A stretch of DNA of 64,000 bases from Streptomyces zaomyceticus (GTDB lineage Bacteria; Actinomycetota; Actinomycetes; Streptomycetales; Streptomycetaceae), in assembly GCF_014656215.1 (NCBI RefSeq), contig NZ_BNBZ01000005.1, positions 62,001 to 126,000 of the forward strand, read 5' to 3'. The notes under the pieces were generated by a model, which saw only the letters and a list, made by a program, of their open reading frames with translations, was not told the origin of the DNA and did no database searches. Position 1 is the stretch's first letter, and the number at the start of each line of letters is the position of its first letter. Below are positions 8,001 through 16,213 of the stretch, in pieces. The position numbers and the translations under genes were made by a program.

Positions 8001-9590
8001 TCAGATGTCCGGGGTGCGTTCGGTGACCCGCGTCCCCGGGTGGGCCAGCGAGCACAGGAACGCCACGGCCAGGGCGATCGCCATGCCGTAGAACACCCAC
8101 TGGTTGGCCTCCGCGAAATCCATCCGGATCGCGTCCCCGGCCCCTTGCAGGGCCTTCGCCACCGGCCCGTCACCGGAGGGCCCCTGACCGTCCGGGTGAC
8201 CGGTGACCGCCTCGGCGACCTTCTCCGCGGTGGCCGATGCCTCGGCCGGGGGCAGCCCGCGGTCCTGGAGCGTGGCGGTGATGCGGTCCGTGGAGACGTG
8301 GGACAGCAGGGTGCTGAAGACGGCCATGCCGATGGCGGCCGCGTAGTTGCGGACCGTCTGGGTGATCCCCGTGACCTCGCCGTACGAGGCGCCGATGGCC
8401 CGGTTGACGGCGTCGGTGGAGGCCGGCGCGAGCAGGAAGCCGATGCCGGCGCCCGCCATGGCCGCGTACGGCCACTGGTCGTGCATCGACAGATCGGTCA
8501 TCTTCTGCGCCCAGAGGTAGAACCCGACCGCGCCGAGCGCGCAGCCGAGCTTCATGGCCGGGCGGGCGCCGCGCTTGTCGAGGATCCGTCCGCCCCACTG
8601 GGAGGCGAGGCCGAAGCCGATGAAGAAGTACAGCAGGAAGAGCGCGGCCTGGTTCGGGGAGGCGCTGAGCGACACCTGGGCGTACACGGACGAGAAGAAG
8701 AACACCGGCACGAAGGCGAGCATCGCGAAGAACAGCACGAGGTTGTCGACGGTGAAGGCGCGGTCCCGGAAGACGTCGAAGTCGATCAGCGGGTGGGTGG
8801 TGCGCCGCTCGTAGCCGAAGAACAGCACCAGGACGAGCAGGCCGCCGACGACGCAGGCCCAGGTCGCGACGCTGCCCCAGCCCCAGGACGAGGCCTGCTG
8901 GAAGCCCAGCACGCTCAGGCCCATGCCGACGGCGACCAGCGCGGCTCCGACGACGTCCAGCCGCTCGGAGCGGCGGCTCTCGGGGATCCGGGCGAGCACG
9001 GCGAGCACGATGGCGACGACGGCCACCGGCACGTTGACCCAGAAGATCGCCCGCCATGTCCACGCGGTCAGCCAGCCGCCGAGCAGGGGCCCGACGGCGG
9101 TGAGGGCGCCGGAGAGTCCGAAGAACAGCGCGAGGGCGCGACCGCGCCGGTCGACGGGGAAGACGGCGATGACGACGGCCAGCGCCGCCGGGAACATCAG
9201 GGCCGCCCCGAGACCCTGGGTGGCGCGGAAGACGATCAGCCAGGTCTGTGCGAGGTCGCCGGAGGGCACACAGCCGCAGAGCACCGAGGAGATGACGAAG
9301 ACCAGGGTGCCGATCAGCATGACGCGGCGATGCCCGAAGAGGTCGGAGAGCCGGCCGCCGAGCGCGAAGAACGCGGCGAGGGAGAGCAGGTACGCGTTGA
9401 CGACCCACTGCATGCCGGAGGCGGTCAGACCGAGCTCGGCGGTGATGTTCGGGGCGGCGATCGAGACGATGGTCTGGTCGATGAAGGTCATCGACACCGC
9501 GAAGAGCATGGCCGTGAGCGCCAGCTTCTGGCGGGGCGCCTCGCTGACGGCGGCCGCGGTCGGCGCGGGGGGTGGGGAAGTACCTGCCAT
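8001..9590 (-). CDS. MFS drug/proton antiporter, DHA2 (EmrB/QacA) family
   Basis: This roughly 529-residue membrane protein has about 14 hydrophobic segments and standard DHA2 features. The first helix holds FIDQTIVSIAAPNI (motif D1), followed by GGRLSDLFGHRRVMLIG (motif A) and GPLLGGWLTAWTWRAIFWVN (motif C region). It would export small hydrophobic compounds using the proton gradient. A GTG start 8 codons upstream (9614) is also open. The ATG at 9590 was chosen because family members usually start close to the first helix, but neither start has a clear ribosome site. It precedes the GH89 gene on the same strand. Confidence 0.88.
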   Translation of the reverse strand: MAGTSPPPAPTAAAVSEAPRQKLALTAMLFAVSMTFIDQTIVSIAAPNITAELGLTASGMQWVVNAYLLSLAAFFALGGRLSDLFGHRRVMLIGTLVFVISSVLCGCVPSGDLAQTWLIVFRATQGLGAALMFPAALAVVIAVFPVDRRGRALALFFGLSGALTAVGPLLGGWLTAWTWRAIFWVNVPVAVVAIVLAVLARIPESRRSERLDVVGAALVAVGMGLSVLGFQQASSWGWGSVATWACVVGGLLVLVLFFGYERRTTHPLIDFDVFRDRAFTVDNLVLFFAMLAFVPVFFFSSVYAQVSLSASPNQAALFLLYFFIGFGLASQWGGRILDKRGARPAMKLGCALGAVGFYLWAQKMTDLSMHDQWPYAAMAGAGIGFLLAPASTDAVNRAIGASYGEVTGITQTVRNYAAAIGMAVFSTLLSHVSTDRITATLQDRGLPPAEASATAEKVAEAVTGHPDGQGPSGDGPVAKALQGAGDAIRMDFAEANQWVFYGMAIALAVAFLCSLAHPGTRVTERTPDI

Positions 9591-9735
9591 GTACGGATGA
9601 TCGTCCCGGGGCACCGTGCGTGCATGTCGGCGCCGCCGCCCGGGCGGCGGCGGCGCCGGATGGGTGAACCGTCGGGGTGTGGTGCCTCCGAGTGGGCGGT
9701 GTCTCCGTTCGATGGCGGTGCCCGGGCGCGTATCC

Positions 9736-9795
9736 GGTGCCCGGGGGACGGCTCAGGTGCCTACGGGACGGCTCTTGTGCCTAGGGGACGGCGCT
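9736..9795. repeat. Three tandem 20-bp units across a stop codon
   Basis: Three consecutive 20-bp units (9736-9755, 9756-9775, 9776-9795) share the form GGTGCC[T/C]ACGGGACGGCTC. The last unit contains the stop codon and final codons of the ThuA-like gene. This looks like a recent local duplication of the gene's 3' end. Confidence 0.7.
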
Positions 9796-11049
9796 GGGGC
9801 GGAAGCTCTGGGACGGGGACCCGTCGCAGGAGCGCTGGACCAGCGGGACGCCGACCGTGGCGGCACCGGTGGTGGTGAGGCACTTGCCGCTGTGGCGGGC
9901 GACGAAGTGGTACCGGCCTGAGGCTTCGGCCACCGGCAGCCACTGCTGGTTGGTGCCGCCGGAGAAGGACCAGAGCTGCAGCGCCGCGCCGTCCGCGGTC
10001 GACCGGTCGGTGACGTCGACGACCTGCTGCGGAGCGGTGCGGACGCCGACGCGGGTGTATCCGTCGGTCGTCGGGGTGAAGCGGAACTGCTGGGCCTGGG
10101 TGCCGTTGCAGGTGTACTGCTGGACGGGTGTGCCGTTGGCCGTGCCCGCCGCCCTGACGTCGACGCACAGGCCGTTGGCCTCGGCGGCCAGCGTGTACCA
10201 GGAGTCCCCCGGGAAGGGACCGGGCGGGGTGGTGGTGCCGGTGCCCGCCAGCCACTTGAGGCCGTCGATCAGGAGACGGTTCTGGGTGGGGCTCGCGAAG
10301 GTGGAGGAGAGCCGGGTGTTGGTGCTGTAGTTCATGGCGTTGTGGCCGAAGTTGGCGTACAGCATGCGGTACTGCGTGTTGGTCCACACGAGGGGGTAGT
10401 CGCCGCTGTACCAGGTCTGGTTCGGGTCGGTGCCCAGCGGGAAGCCGGCCGGGTCGACCGAGGCGAGGACCTTGATGGACGGGTTGGACCGCAGGTTGTT
10501 CGACCAGCTGTACCACTCGCTGACGGCGGAGGTCCATGTCGTGGGCAGGCCGGCCGCCACGGGATGGGCCGCGTTCTCGGTGCGTACGAGGGCGGTGGTC
10601 GGGCCCCAGGTGTTGGAGCGGAAGTTCCCGCTGCCCAGGAACTGGTTGTAGTACCAGTTCCAGCCGGCGGCGTTGGTGGTGAACGCCGAGACGTGGAAGC
10701 CGAGCCAGGCCCCGCCGCCCCGCATGTACCGCTCGAACCCGGCGCGTTGCGCGGCGCTCTGCGGGGCGTCGTCGAGGAAGAGGACGACGTCGTAGGCGTC
10801 GACGCCGCCGTTGGCGAGCAGGTTCCAGTCGGTGGTCGCCGTGTAGGTGAAGTTGTGGGCGGCCGCGGTGCGCGGGAACCAGTCGTTGGCTTCCTTCACG
10901 AAGTCGATGTGGGCCGCGTCCCAGGTGCCGTTGTAGAAGGCGAGCACGCGGAAGTCCGGTGCGGCCGGGGCCGCCTGGGCGGGGGCGACGACCCCGAGGC
11001 CGAGGACCAGCGCCATGAGGCCGAGGAGTCGGGTCAGGAGTCGTCTCAT
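9781..11049 (-). CDS. Secreted ThuA-like protein with C-terminal ricin-type lectin domain
   Basis: The 422-residue protein has a Sec signal peptide (LLGLMALVLGLGVVAPAQA). A ThuA-like flavodoxin-fold domain follows (about 33-270), with FRVLAFYNGTWDAAHIDF, a YDVVLFLDD strand, GGGAWLGFH and RMLYANFGHNAMNY. A ricin-type beta-trefoil (about 285-420) contains repeated Cys...QxW-type elements, for example GTQAQQFRF and GTNQQWLP. ThuA-like domains are linked to trehalose or sugar utilisation, but the chemistry is unclear. The lectin domain should bind a polysaccharide. Its ATG overlaps the stop of the upstream beta-helix gene by 4 bp (ATGA), which indicates translational coupling. It is the last gene of the lectin operon. 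Confidence 0.88.
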   Translation of the reverse strand: MRRLLTRLLGLMALVLGLGVVAPAQAAPAAPDFRVLAFYNGTWDAAHIDFVKEANDWFPRTAAAHNFTYTATTDWNLLANGGVDAYDVVLFLDDAPQSAAQRAGFERYMRGGGAWLGFHVSAFTTNAAGWNWYYNQFLGSGNFRSNTWGPTTALVRTENAAHPVAAGLPTTWTSAVSEWYSWSNNLRSNPSIKVLASVDPAGFPLGTDPNQTWYSGDYPLVWTNTQYRMLYANFGHNAMNYSTNTRLSSTFASPTQNRLLIDGLKWLAGTGTTTPPGPFPGDSWYTLAAEANGLCVDVRAAGTANGTPVQQYTCNGTQAQQFRFTPTTDGYTRVGVRTAPQQVVDVTDRSTADGAALQLWSFSGGTNQQWLPVAEASGRYHFVARHSGKCLTTTGAATVGVPLVQRSCDGSPSQSFRPSAVP

Positions 11050-13301
11050 GGGTGGCTCACCAGGTTCGCGACGTTGGTGGAGGAGTTGGACGGGCCGCCG
11101 CGGTCGTTGACGACGTGCCGGATGGTGCCGGTCCCCCCGAGGGAGACGGTGACCATGTTCCGGAAGCGGACGTCGGGACGGTTCGGGGCCTCGATGGCGT
11201 GCTCGGCCGTGACTCCGGGGTTGACGTTGAAGTAGCAGTAGCTGCCGAGTCCGTAGGCCTGGTGACTGGTGACGGAGTCGGCGACCTTGTACGCCGCGTA
11301 GCCCTGGGTGGAGCCGTTCATCCAGGCGGCCTGGTTCGGCGGGTCGTACGGCATCTCGTTCTGGTAGAAGTACGTGCGGCCGCGGTTGCCGTTCCAGATC
11401 GTCTGGTGCTTCTGGTAGTGCTCGACGAACAGGCCGTACATGGTGACGTCGTCACCGTTGACGATCAGTCCGGTGTCGGCGGTGTTGGTGGTCCAGCCGA
11501 CGCCGCTGCCGTGGTCCGCGCGCCAGACCCACAGGTGGTCGCCGACGACATGGTCGCTGTTGACGACCAGGCTGGTGGTGGCCTTGCCGACGGCCGCGCC
11601 GCCGACCCGGAAGTACACGTCGTGGAGCGAGGTCGGGTTCGTCGCGTGGGAGGCGGACGAACCGGCCGGGCCGAGCTCCAGCAGGGTCTGCGAGTTGACG
11701 GTGCCGGCGTCGAAGAGGACGCCCGCGATCTTCACCCCGTCGACGTCGGCGACGGTCATGGCGGTCACGCCGTTGTCGGGGACGAAGGTGGCGAGGCCGA
11801 GGCCGAGGATCACGGTGTCGGGGCGGGTGACCCGCAGGGTCTGGTTCAGGTGGTACACCCCGGGGGTGACCAGCAGGTCCTTGCCCGCCGCGAGGGCGGC
11901 GTTGATCTGGGCCGCGGTCGCGCCCGGCTTCACGACGTGGAAGCGGTCCATGCCGAGCCGGGTGCCGGCGGGGGTGCCGCCGGAGGCCCAGGTGGTGCCG
12001 CTGGAGTCGTTGCGCGGGGCGGGCACGACGACCTCGTAGGCGCCGGCGGCGTCCACGGTGAGGAAGGGCTTCTCCCGTACGACGGGGGTCCGGTCGACGG
12101 TCGTGTACGGCGGGTTGGGGAAGCTCGTGCCGGGGACGCCCTGGCTGCCGACGAAGACCATGTTCCAGTTCGACCCCGTCCAGGAGCCGAGCTGTGAGTT
12201 GCGGGTCAGCCACTGCTGCTGGGTGCCGGAGCGGACCTGGCCGTCGATCTTGGAGTCGGCCATGAAGCCGCCGCTGGACCAGCCGCCGTCGCTCAGTTCC
12301 AGATTGCCGCGCACATGCATCCGGCGGTAGGCAGAGGCCTGCGAGACGGCCCAGCGGTCGGTGCCGCCGGTGGGATTGACGGAGAGGTTCTCCGCGCCGC
12401 GCCAGAAGTTCTGGGTGGCGTTCTGGGGCGGGAACCAGTCGGCCTCCACGTGCACGGCGCCGTTGATCGTCACGGCGTCGGGCGACTGGCCGAGGCCCAG
12501 GACCTGGGTGTAGAAGCCGACGTTGACATCGTTGTTGTACGTGCCCGGCTTGAACAGGACGGCGTACCGCTCCGACCCGAACTGGTTGGTCTCCTGGCGC
12601 TGGAAGATCGTGTTCAGACGGCCCTGTACGGTCGCCGAGGGCATCGACGGGTCGAGGACGACGACGTTCGGACCGAGGTCGACGTCACCGGGGGCGGTGC
12701 TGACGGGCGTCACCTGAAACCGCTGGGCGGCCGTGCCGTTGCAGGTGTACTGGACGAGCTGCACACCGTCGGAGGTGGACGCGGCGGGCACGTCGAGGCA
12801 CTTCCCGCTGTTGCGGTTCACCAGGCGGAACGCCCCGGACCCGTCGTCGACGGCCCGCCACTGCTGGTTGAGGCCGCCGCCGTACGTCCACAGGTGGACG
12901 GCGGCGTTGTCGGCGGTGGAGACGTCACTGACGTCGACGACCTGGGCGGAGTCGGCGCGGGCGCCGATCCGGACGTGGCCGTCGGAGGTCGGTACGAGGT
13001 TCCACTGCTGGGCGGCGGTGCCGTTGCACGCGTACTGCTGGACGGCGGTGCCGTTGGCGGTCGCGGCGGCGCGGGCGTCGAGACACTTGCCGCTGCCGGA
13101 GTTGACGACGGTGACCAGTCCGGTGGGGATCTCGGCCGCGGCCTCGGCCGAGGTGACGGCGGCCGTGGCGGAGCCGGGGGACAGGGCGACCAGGGTCGAA
13201 CAGGCGACCGCACCGGCGGCCAGGACAGCTCCGAGGTGCCGGAGCCCTGGACGGGCACGGGCGGGGCGCCGGGGTCCGGCGCTCCGTGGGGTGGTGGGCA
13301 T
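11046..13301 (-). CDS. Secreted ricin-lectin plus parallel beta-helix protein
   Basis: This 751-residue exported protein has an N-terminal ricin-type trefoil (about 55-190). Its three repeats each end in a QQW- or QRF-type motif. A long right-handed beta-helix region follows (about 205-745), beginning with a PSATVQGRLNTIFQRQ segment and including LFKPGTYNNDVNVGFYTQV and LLVTPGVYHLNQTLRV. Related actinobacterial proteins are commonly named 'coagulation factor 5/8' or 'adenylyl cyclase'. I see no cyclase motif. A polysaccharide-binding or -cleaving enzyme is more likely, but no catalytic residues can be assigned. The ATG at 13301 has a perfect AAGGAG four bases upstream. It is the middle gene of the lectin operon. 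Confidence 0.85.
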   Translation of the reverse strand: MPTTPRSAGPRRPARARPGLRHLGAVLAAGAVACSTLVALSPGSATAAVTSAEAAAEIPTGLVTVVNSGSGKCLDARAAATANGTAVQQYACNGTAAQQWNLVPTSDGHVRIGARADSAQVVDVSDVSTADNAAVHLWTYGGGLNQQWRAVDDGSGAFRLVNRNSGKCLDVPAASTSDGVQLVQYTCNGTAAQRFQVTPVSTAPGDVDLGPNVVVLDPSMPSATVQGRLNTIFQRQETNQFGSERYAVLFKPGTYNNDVNVGFYTQVLGLGQSPDAVTINGAVHVEADWFPPQNATQNFWRGAENLSVNPTGGTDRWAVSQASAYRRMHVRGNLELSDGGWSSGGFMADSKIDGQVRSGTQQQWLTRNSQLGSWTGSNWNMVFVGSQGVPGTSFPNPPYTTVDRTPVVREKPFLTVDAAGAYEVVVPAPRNDSSGTTWASGGTPAGTRLGMDRFHVVKPGATAAQINAALAAGKDLLVTPGVYHLNQTLRVTRPDTVILGLGLATFVPDNGVTAMTVADVDGVKIAGVLFDAGTVNSQTLLELGPAGSSASHATNPTSLHDVYFRVGGAAVGKATTSLVVNSDHVVGDHLWVWRADHGSGVGWTTNTADTGLIVNGDDVTMYGLFVEHYQKHQTIWNGNRGRTYFYQNEMPYDPPNQAAWMNGSTQGYAAYKVADSVTSHQAYGLGSYCYFNVNPGVTAEHAIEAPNRPDVRFRNMVTVSLGGTGTIRHVVNDRGGPSNSSTNVANLVSHP

Positions 13302-13353
13302 GGGACTCCTTGGTGGGGGTGGGGAGGTGTACCGGACGTTCACGTGGCGCGGA

Positions 13354-14721
13354 TCAGCCGTTGTAGGCCGCGAGGATCCTGGTGAACTCCCATGCCTGCT
13401 GCCCGATGCCGCCGCAGGTGTCGGCGCCGCCGCCGGTGCAGGGCCGGTCGCGGTTGACGGACCAGAAGGTCAGCCGGGCCAGGTGCCGCTGCTGCGCATA
13501 GCCGAGGATGGTGTGGAAGTCGGCCTGGGTGATCGTCTCGCCGACGTCCGTGACGCCGTTCATCGAGGAGATGCCGGTGTGGCGGTAGGCCTGGTCGTCG
13601 CTGTAGCCGTACGCGTTCTTCACCGCGGTCTTGAGCCCCTCGGCGGCGCGGACGGTCAGGGTGCCCATGTTCTGGCCGTTGCCGCCGAAGTTGAACGGCA
13701 TGATCGTCCAGCTGTCGACCGTGAGTCCGGCCGCGGCGGCACGGTTGATCAGGCTGGTGTCGGGGCCGTTCTGGCCGGTGCCGAAGGTGACGTACACCTT
13801 CAGGCCGGGGTTGGCTGCCTTCACGGTCCTCAGTGCGTCGACCGTGCGCTGCTGGACGGTGGGGCTGTCGTAGGCGGCGGCCTCGATGTCGATGTCGATG
13901 GCCTTCAGGCCGTACGCGTTGATGACCTTCTGATAGGCGGCGGCGAGCTCGCCCGCGCTGGAGCACGAGCTCTCCAGCTTGTTGCCGCTCCACCCGCCGA
14001 AGGACGGGATGACGTCGCCGCCGGCGGCCCGGACCGTGTTGACCGTCTGCTGGTCGACGCCGCCGAGCAGGGGGCGGCCGCCGTCCCACTGGGGATTGCA
14101 GTAGCCGTTGCTGAGGACGAAGGCGAGCGTGAACCACTTGACGCCCGTGGCGTTCATGACGGTCGTCGGGCTCGGCGGGCTGCCCCAGCCGTTGTAGAGG
14201 TACGGCGCGACGGCCATGTTCCCGCCGGGCGCGGGACCGGTCCCGCCGGCCGGGGGCGCGGTCCACTTCTGGTTGGCCGTGCCGGTGCACGTCCAGATCT
14301 GCAGACGGGTGCCGTTGGCGGAGCTGTTGCCCGTGGCGTCCAGACACTTGTCGGCCACCGGGTTGACGATGTCGCGGGCGGCGGTCACCGTCCAGCGCTG
14401 GGCGGCGGAGCCGTTGCAGTCCCAGAGCTGCACCGTCGACCCGTTCGCCGTTCCGGCGGAGGTGACGTCCAGGCACTTGCCGAGGGCCTTGATGGTGCCG
14501 TCCGCACCCACGTCCCAGTTCTGGGCGGCGGTGCCGTTGCAGTCGTAGAGCTGGACGGGGGTGCCGTTCGCGGTGTTGGCGCCCGCCACGTCGACGCACT
14601 TGCCGCCGATGCCGGTGATCCGGCCGGCGGCGGCCTCGGCGGTGGTGTTCGTGGCCACGGTGAGACCACCGGCGGCGAGCGCGAGTGCGGCGACGGTGAG
14701 GGGAAGACGGATCCGTTGCAT
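13354..14721 (-). CDS. Secreted GH18-like chitinase with ricin-type lectin domain
   Basis: The 455-residue protein has a signal peptide (LPLTVAALALAAGGL), then a ricin trefoil (about 33-153) with GTAAQNWDV, GSAAQRWTV and GTANQKWTA repeats. A Gly/Pro linker leads to a GH18-like barrel (about 168-455). The GH18 active-site signature DxDxE is present as D276-I-D278-I-E280, so E280 is the expected acid/base, and a preceding FGGWSG strand is also family-like. The likely substrate is chitin or another N-acetylglucosamine polymer. It is first in the three-gene lectin operon, 52 bases before the beta-helix gene. The promoter at 14839-14867 carries a chitinase/DasR-type box. Confidence 0.9.
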   Translation of the reverse strand: MQRIRLPLTVAALALAAGGLTVATNTTAEAAAGRITGIGGKCVDVAGANTANGTPVQLYDCNGTAAQNWDVGADGTIKALGKCLDVTSAGTANGSTVQLWDCNGSAAQRWTVTAARDIVNPVADKCLDATGNSSANGTRLQIWTCTGTANQKWTAPPAGGTGPAPGGNMAVAPYLYNGWGSPPSPTTVMNATGVKWFTLAFVLSNGYCNPQWDGGRPLLGGVDQQTVNTVRAAGGDVIPSFGGWSGNKLESSCSSAGELAAAYQKVINAYGLKAIDIDIEAAAYDSPTVQQRTVDALRTVKAANPGLKVYVTFGTGQNGPDTSLINRAAAAGLTVDSWTIMPFNFGGNGQNMGTLTVRAAEGLKTAVKNAYGYSDDQAYRHTGISSMNGVTDVGETITQADFHTILGYAQQRHLARLTFWSVNRDRPCTGGGADTCGGIGQQAWEFTRILAAYNG

Positions 14722-14798
14722 GCGGGGGGTCCTCTCGGGTGGGGGAGGCTCGTCGGAGGGCGCGGCCGGACGCCGGCGCCCTCCTGGATCGACCGGTC

Positions 14799-14816
14799 CG
14801 TTCATGGACATGAACG
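14799..14816. promoter_or_regulatory. 8+2+8 palindrome in lectin-operon leader
   Basis: CGTTCATG and CATGAACG arms surround a 2-base centre. The element lies between the predicted transcription start (about 14832, minus strand) and the chitinase start codon, inside a leader of about 110 bases. It could be a second operator or an RNA hairpin. Confidence 0.45.
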
Positions 14817-14838
14817 CCATTCGACTTTCTGATCAGCG

Positions 14839-14867
14839 AAAGTAAAGGTCTGAACCAGACACGTCAA
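14839..14867 (-). promoter_or_regulatory. Promoter of lectin/chitinase operon with dre-like box
   Basis: On the minus strand, TTGACG (14862-14867) and TACTTT (14839-14844) are separated by exactly 17 bp. The spacer holds TGGTTCAGACCT (14846-14857). This differs at one base from TGGTCCAGACCT, the direct-repeat element of Streptomyces chitinase promoters, and resembles the DasR-responsive element. Control by N-acetylglucosamine through DasR is inferred. Confidence 0.65.
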
Positions 14868-14998
14868 GAGTTCGCGCATTCAGGCCTTGAACGCACAACC
14901 GCCTTGAAGGACACCCGAGTTGGGATTCGTTGAGAGTTGGCGTGAAGTGTTGACGACAGAGGGGTGCGAAAGGCCCCGAAGGCGTCACCTCGCGATGT

Positions 14999-15958
14999 TC
15001 ACCGGGATGCGGAGGTCGGCCACCGCCTGTGCCCAGGTCCGGTCGGATGAGTGCCCGTGACGCCCATGACCGCCGAATAGAGGCTGGTCTGGGCGGTGAT
15101 GAAGAGACGGTTGCGCTTGGCGCCGCCCCAGGCGATGTTGGCCACCGTCTCCGGTACGGCGAGCCGCCCGATCAGCGTGCCGTCGGGGTCGTAACAGTGC
15201 ACCCCGTCGTCCATCGCCGCGGCCCAGAGCCGGCCGGCGTCGTCGAAGCGGAGGTTGTCGAAGCGGGCCGCGCCGCGCGCCCCGGCTTCGGCGAAGACCT
15301 TGCCGTCCGAGAGGGTTCCGTCCTCGCGCACGTCGAAGACCCGGATGAAGCCCGCCCGGGTGTCGGAGACGAAGAGCTGCCGCTCGTCGGCGGAGAAGAC
15401 GAGTCCGTTCGGCGCCCCGAAGCCGTCGGCGACCAGGCGCACTTCACCCGTCCCGGGGTCGATGCGGTAGACGTTGTTGGACCCGATCTCGCTCTGGGCG
15501 CGATGACCCTCGTAGTCGCTGGTGATGCCGAAGTCCGGGTCGGAGAACCAGATGGAGCCGTCGGACTTGACCGCCGCGTCGTTCGGGCTGTTGAGGCGCT
15601 TGCCCTGCCAGCGGTCGGCCAACACGGTGATCGTGCCGTCGTGTTCGGTCCGCGTCACCCGTCGGTTGCCCTGCTCGCAGGTGACGAGTCGGCCCCGGCC
15701 GTCGAGGGTGTTGCCGTTGGTGTGCCCGGCGGACCGGCGGAACACGCCGACGGCGCCGGTCTCCTCGTCCCAGCGCAGCATCCGGTCGTTGGGGATGTCG
15801 CTCCAGATCAACTGCCGCCAGGCGGGCAGGTAGACCGGCCCCTCCGCCCAGCGGCAGCCGGTGTACAGGACTTCCAGGCCGTCGTCGCCGTTCATGCACC
15901 GACCGGTACGGAACCGGTCGTCGAACATCTCGTAGAAAGCGGGGCGCTCGCTGGTCAT
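14999..15958 (-). CDS. SMP-30/gluconolactonase family protein, probable C-terminal frameshift
   Basis: This 319-residue six-bladed beta-propeller protein matches the SMP-30 family, with WAEGPVYLPAWRQLIWSD, NGNTLDGRGRLVTCEQG, LNSPNDAAVKSDGSIWFSDP and APNGLVFSADERQLFVSD. These carry the metal-binding glutamate and asparagines. It should hydrolyse a sugar or related lactone in the cytoplasm. The ATG follows GGGAGG. The last 15 or so residues (THPTGPGHRRWPTSASR) look out of phase. In the -1/+2 frame the DNA encodes TWAQAVADLRIPVNIAR, with strong GC3, ending at 14985. That is a far more natural end, so an indel near 15050-15065 is likely. Confidence 0.85.
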   Translation of the reverse strand: MTSERPAFYEMFDDRFRTGRCMNGDDGLEVLYTGCRWAEGPVYLPAWRQLIWSDIPNDRMLRWDEETGAVGVFRRSAGHTNGNTLDGRGRLVTCEQGNRRVTRTEHDGTITVLADRWQGKRLNSPNDAAVKSDGSIWFSDPDFGITSDYEGHRAQSEIGSNNVYRIDPGTGEVRLVADGFGAPNGLVFSADERQLFVSDTRAGFIRVFDVREDGTLSDGKVFAEAGARGAARFDNLRFDDAGRLWAAAMDDGVHCYDPDGTLIGRLAVPETVANIAWGGAKRNRLFITAQTSLYSAVMGVTGTHPTGPGHRRWPTSASR

Positions 15959-16213
15959 TGAGGATCCCTCCCATGCAGGCGGCTGCCGAATGTCGTTCGG
16001 TATATGGGAAAGATTGCTGGATGACATACGGCAGTCGCAAGAATCACTCGAACGAAGAGTTGTGGATCACAGTCGTCCGGGCCGTCGGCCGAGGACCGGG
16101 GGCAGCCGCTGCGTCGACTCCGGAGACGTGTGCCCTTCGCGTCGGGCCCGAGGCGAACGTTCGTGTCGGATTCCTGCCAGAAGCCGGGTGGCGACCGATG
16201 GTGGACTGAAGCC

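Noticed and set aside
5270..8026. 918-codon plus-strand open frame
   Set aside because: It is the shadow of the GH89 gene and the SH3-like gene. The product has no family features, while the minus strand has a complete NAGLU protein.
15959..16213. Possible GntR-type inverted repeat between the SMP-30 and PEP-mutase-like genes
   Set aside because: GTATATG and CATACGG arms match only partly and no regulator gene is adjacent, so it is too weak to list.
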